Shown here one piece after another: positions 13,485 to 14,860 of a DNA stretch of 14,860 nucleotides. The notes below the pieces were generated by a model. It did no database searches. It was given only the letters and a program-made list of their open reading frames with translations, and was not told where the DNA came from. Origin of the DNA: Alphaproteobacteria bacterium (GTDB lineage Bacteria > Pseudomonadota > Alphaproteobacteria > Micavibrionales > Micavibrionaceae); assembly GCA_030432775.1 (NCBI GenBank), contig JAUILO010000053.1, positions 1 to 14,860 of the forward strand. Reading direction: 5' to 3'. The position numbers and the translations under genes are program-made. Each line of letters starts with the position of its first letter. The first letter of the stretch is position 1.

Positions 13485-14860
13485 GTGACTGATTTGAGTA
13501 ATAAATTCTTAGTAGTAGGTGTTTGTTCGTTATTTCTATCGGTGGTCTGTGTTGCGTTTACGGCAAACGCGCAAACAGCCGAAGACCTTAACCGTGCGCG
13601 TGCTCAAAGTGATCAGTTACAACGTGAGCGCCAGCTACGTGAACAAGATATCAAAAACCGTGCCTTAGAACAGCAAGACAGAACTTATATTGAAGTGCCT
13701 GAGCCACCTACGCCGCAAGGGCAGGGTGAGGGCTGTTTGCAGATTGAGCAGATTGTACTGTTGAATAAACCGCATATGAACCTTGCGCAGGAAAAGGATT
13801 TAATCCGTTCTTATGTCGGTACATGTATGGGCGTAGAAGATATCCAGAATATTTTATCCGACATCACGCGTTTCTACGTTGATAAAGGATACGTTACGAC
13901 ACGCGCTTATCTGCCTGCACAGGATTTAACAAGCGGTACGCTGCAAATTGATATTGTTGCGGGTAAAATCGGTGCGATAGACACTGAAGAAGGCAGCCGT
14001 ATCTTACGAACATGTAATTTCTTCCCAAAAGCTACCGGTAAGGATCTTAATTTACGTGATATTGAGCAAGCGATAGATCAGCTTAACCGCCTGCGCTCAA
14101 ATAATGTTTCTTTGGATTTGCGCCCGGGTGAGAACGCTGGTGAGAGTATTATCTTTTTGAATAACAAGCCCGGCAAGCAGTGGCATTTATCTTTATCTGC
14201 AGATAATTACGGCTCTAAGACAACAGGTCGTTACCAGAGCGGCGCAACGATAGGGCTGGATAATCTGATCGGTTTTAATGAGTTTTACAGTATTACGCAA
14301 AAATATACGATGCCGCTTAATGATCCTGATAAGCAGTCTAAATCAACAAGCTTTTTATTCACTGTTCCTTATGGCTACACAACCTTTACAGCAGGTTTGA
14401 ACTTTTCCGATTATGACAGCCGTTTAATTACACCCGGTGGCTCTAACTTTCATTTGAGCGGCAATAATAAGACGATTTATACAACACTGGATCATGTTTT
14501 ATATCGTGACCAAACCGATAAACTATCAGCGCATCTTACAATGACGCGTGATAAAGTGGGCAGTTTTATTGATGGTGAAGAGCTTAGTGTGAGCTCGCGA
14601 ACTCTTTCATATTTAGAGGCAGGCGTAGATTACCAGACAATTTTATTTGACGGCAATGTGAACGCGGGCATGGATTATGTGCGCGGCTTAAGCTGGTTCA
14701 ATGCACTGAATGATGCGCCAAGTATTTCAGGTGATTTCCCGCACGCACAGTTTGAAAAATACACGCTTGATGCGGGCTATAGCCGCTATGTGGAAGTTGC
14801 TGAAAAGAATGTATCTGTATCAACACAATTTAGCGGACAGTATGCGCCGCATGTTTTATA
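13485..14860 (+). CDS. Two-partner-secretion outer-membrane transporter (TpsB, ShlB/FhaC family), N-terminal part
   Basis: An Omp85-type transporter that exports a large partner protein (TpsA) across the outer membrane. About 458 codons are visible and the gene runs off the window. From the GTG at 13485: signal peptide 1-29 (hydrophobic VVGVCSLFLSVVCVAF, cleavage after TANA), a charged Gln/Arg-rich linker about 31-70, then POTRA 1 at about 82-160 with Cys84 and Cys114 as the usual disulfide pair and FYVDKGYVTTRAYLPAQDL. POTRA 2 is at about 161-235 (LNLRDIEQAIDQLNRLRSNN), and beta-barrel strands begin with WHLSLSADNYGSKTTGRYQS. An upstream in-frame ATG at 13437 is possible; neither start has a good ribosome binding site, although TTGTAC-16-TAAATT at 13391-13418 could be a promoter. 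The partner TpsA gene is not in view. It begins about 100 bases after tRNA-Tyr. Confidence 0.9.
   Translation, partial: MTDLSNKFLVVGVCSLFLSVVCVAFTANAQTAEDLNRARAQSDQLQRERQLREQDIKNRALEQQDRTYIEVPEPPTPQGQGEGCLQIEQIVLLNKPHMNLAQEKDLIRSYVGTCMGVEDIQNILSDITRFYVDKGYVTTRAYLPAQDLTSGTLQIDIVAGKIGAIDTEEGSRILRTCNFFPKATGKDLNLRDIEQAIDQLNRLRSNNVSLDLRPGENAGESIIFLNNKPGKQWHLSLSADNYGSKTTGRYQSGATIGLDNLIGFNEFYSITQKYTMPLNDPDKQSKSTSFLFTVPYGYTTFTAGLNFSDYDSRLITPGGSNFHLSGNNKTIYTTLDHVLYRDQTDKLSAHLTMTRDKVGSFIDGEELSVSSRTLSYLEAGVDYQTILFDGNVNAGMDYVRGLSWFNALNDAPSISGDFPHAQFEKYTLDAGYSRYVEVAEKNVSVSTQFSGQYAPHVL

Overview
The window reads as a chromosomal segment of a Gram-negative bacterium, most likely an alphaproteobacterium of moderate GC. 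The signs are a two-partner-secretion outer-membrane transporter, a DUF4864 protein of a kind common in that class, and rlmB beside tRNA-Tyr. The exact taxon cannot be fixed from the sequence alone. GTG starts are frequent. No CRISPR array, insertion sequence, rRNA or phage gene was seen.

Left part (1-3676), all on the minus strand. In transcription order: gpt (xanthine phosphoribosyltransferase), rpmI-rplT (ribosomal proteins L35 and L20), a strong intrinsic terminator, a P-loop ATPase overlapping metA (homoserine O-acyltransferase), then the start of pheS, which is cut by the window edge. The common infC-rpmI-rplT-pheS block is therefore opened up: infC is not next to rpmI, and an ATPase-metA pair sits between rplT and pheS.

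Middle part (3771-7775). A plus-strand NaChBac-type voltage-gated cation channel with a TLEGW selectivity filter, which points to calcium rather than sodium, runs convergently into a secreted or anchored DUF4864 protein. Next on the minus strand are an M50 site-2 protease of the RseP type and, upstream of it, an SprT-like zinc protein with a lysine-rich N-terminal tail.

Right part (7948-14860). A full-length DNA polymerase I (polA, minus strand) is divergent from a plus-strand CysH-family protein. That protein keeps the iron-sulfur cysteine pairs of APS reductases but carries eleven in-register 9-residue aromatic repeats before a degenerate ACGIN tail; it is the most unusual object in the window. 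It runs convergently into rlmB (23S rRNA 2'-O-methyltransferase). Then come tRNA-Tyr(GTA) with its own promoter and the first ~458 codons of a ShlB/FhaC-type TpsB transporter that runs off the right edge.

Functionally this is mostly housekeeping: translation (L35, L20, PheRS, tRNA-Tyr, RlmB), replication and repair (PolA), sulfur and methionine metabolism (MetA, CysH-like) and purine salvage (Gpt). It is interspersed with envelope functions (channel, M50 protease, DUF4864, TpsB). Several short perfect inverted repeats lie in the promoter regions of rpmI, ATPase-metA, the M50 protease and the CysH-like gene and are candidate regulatory sites.
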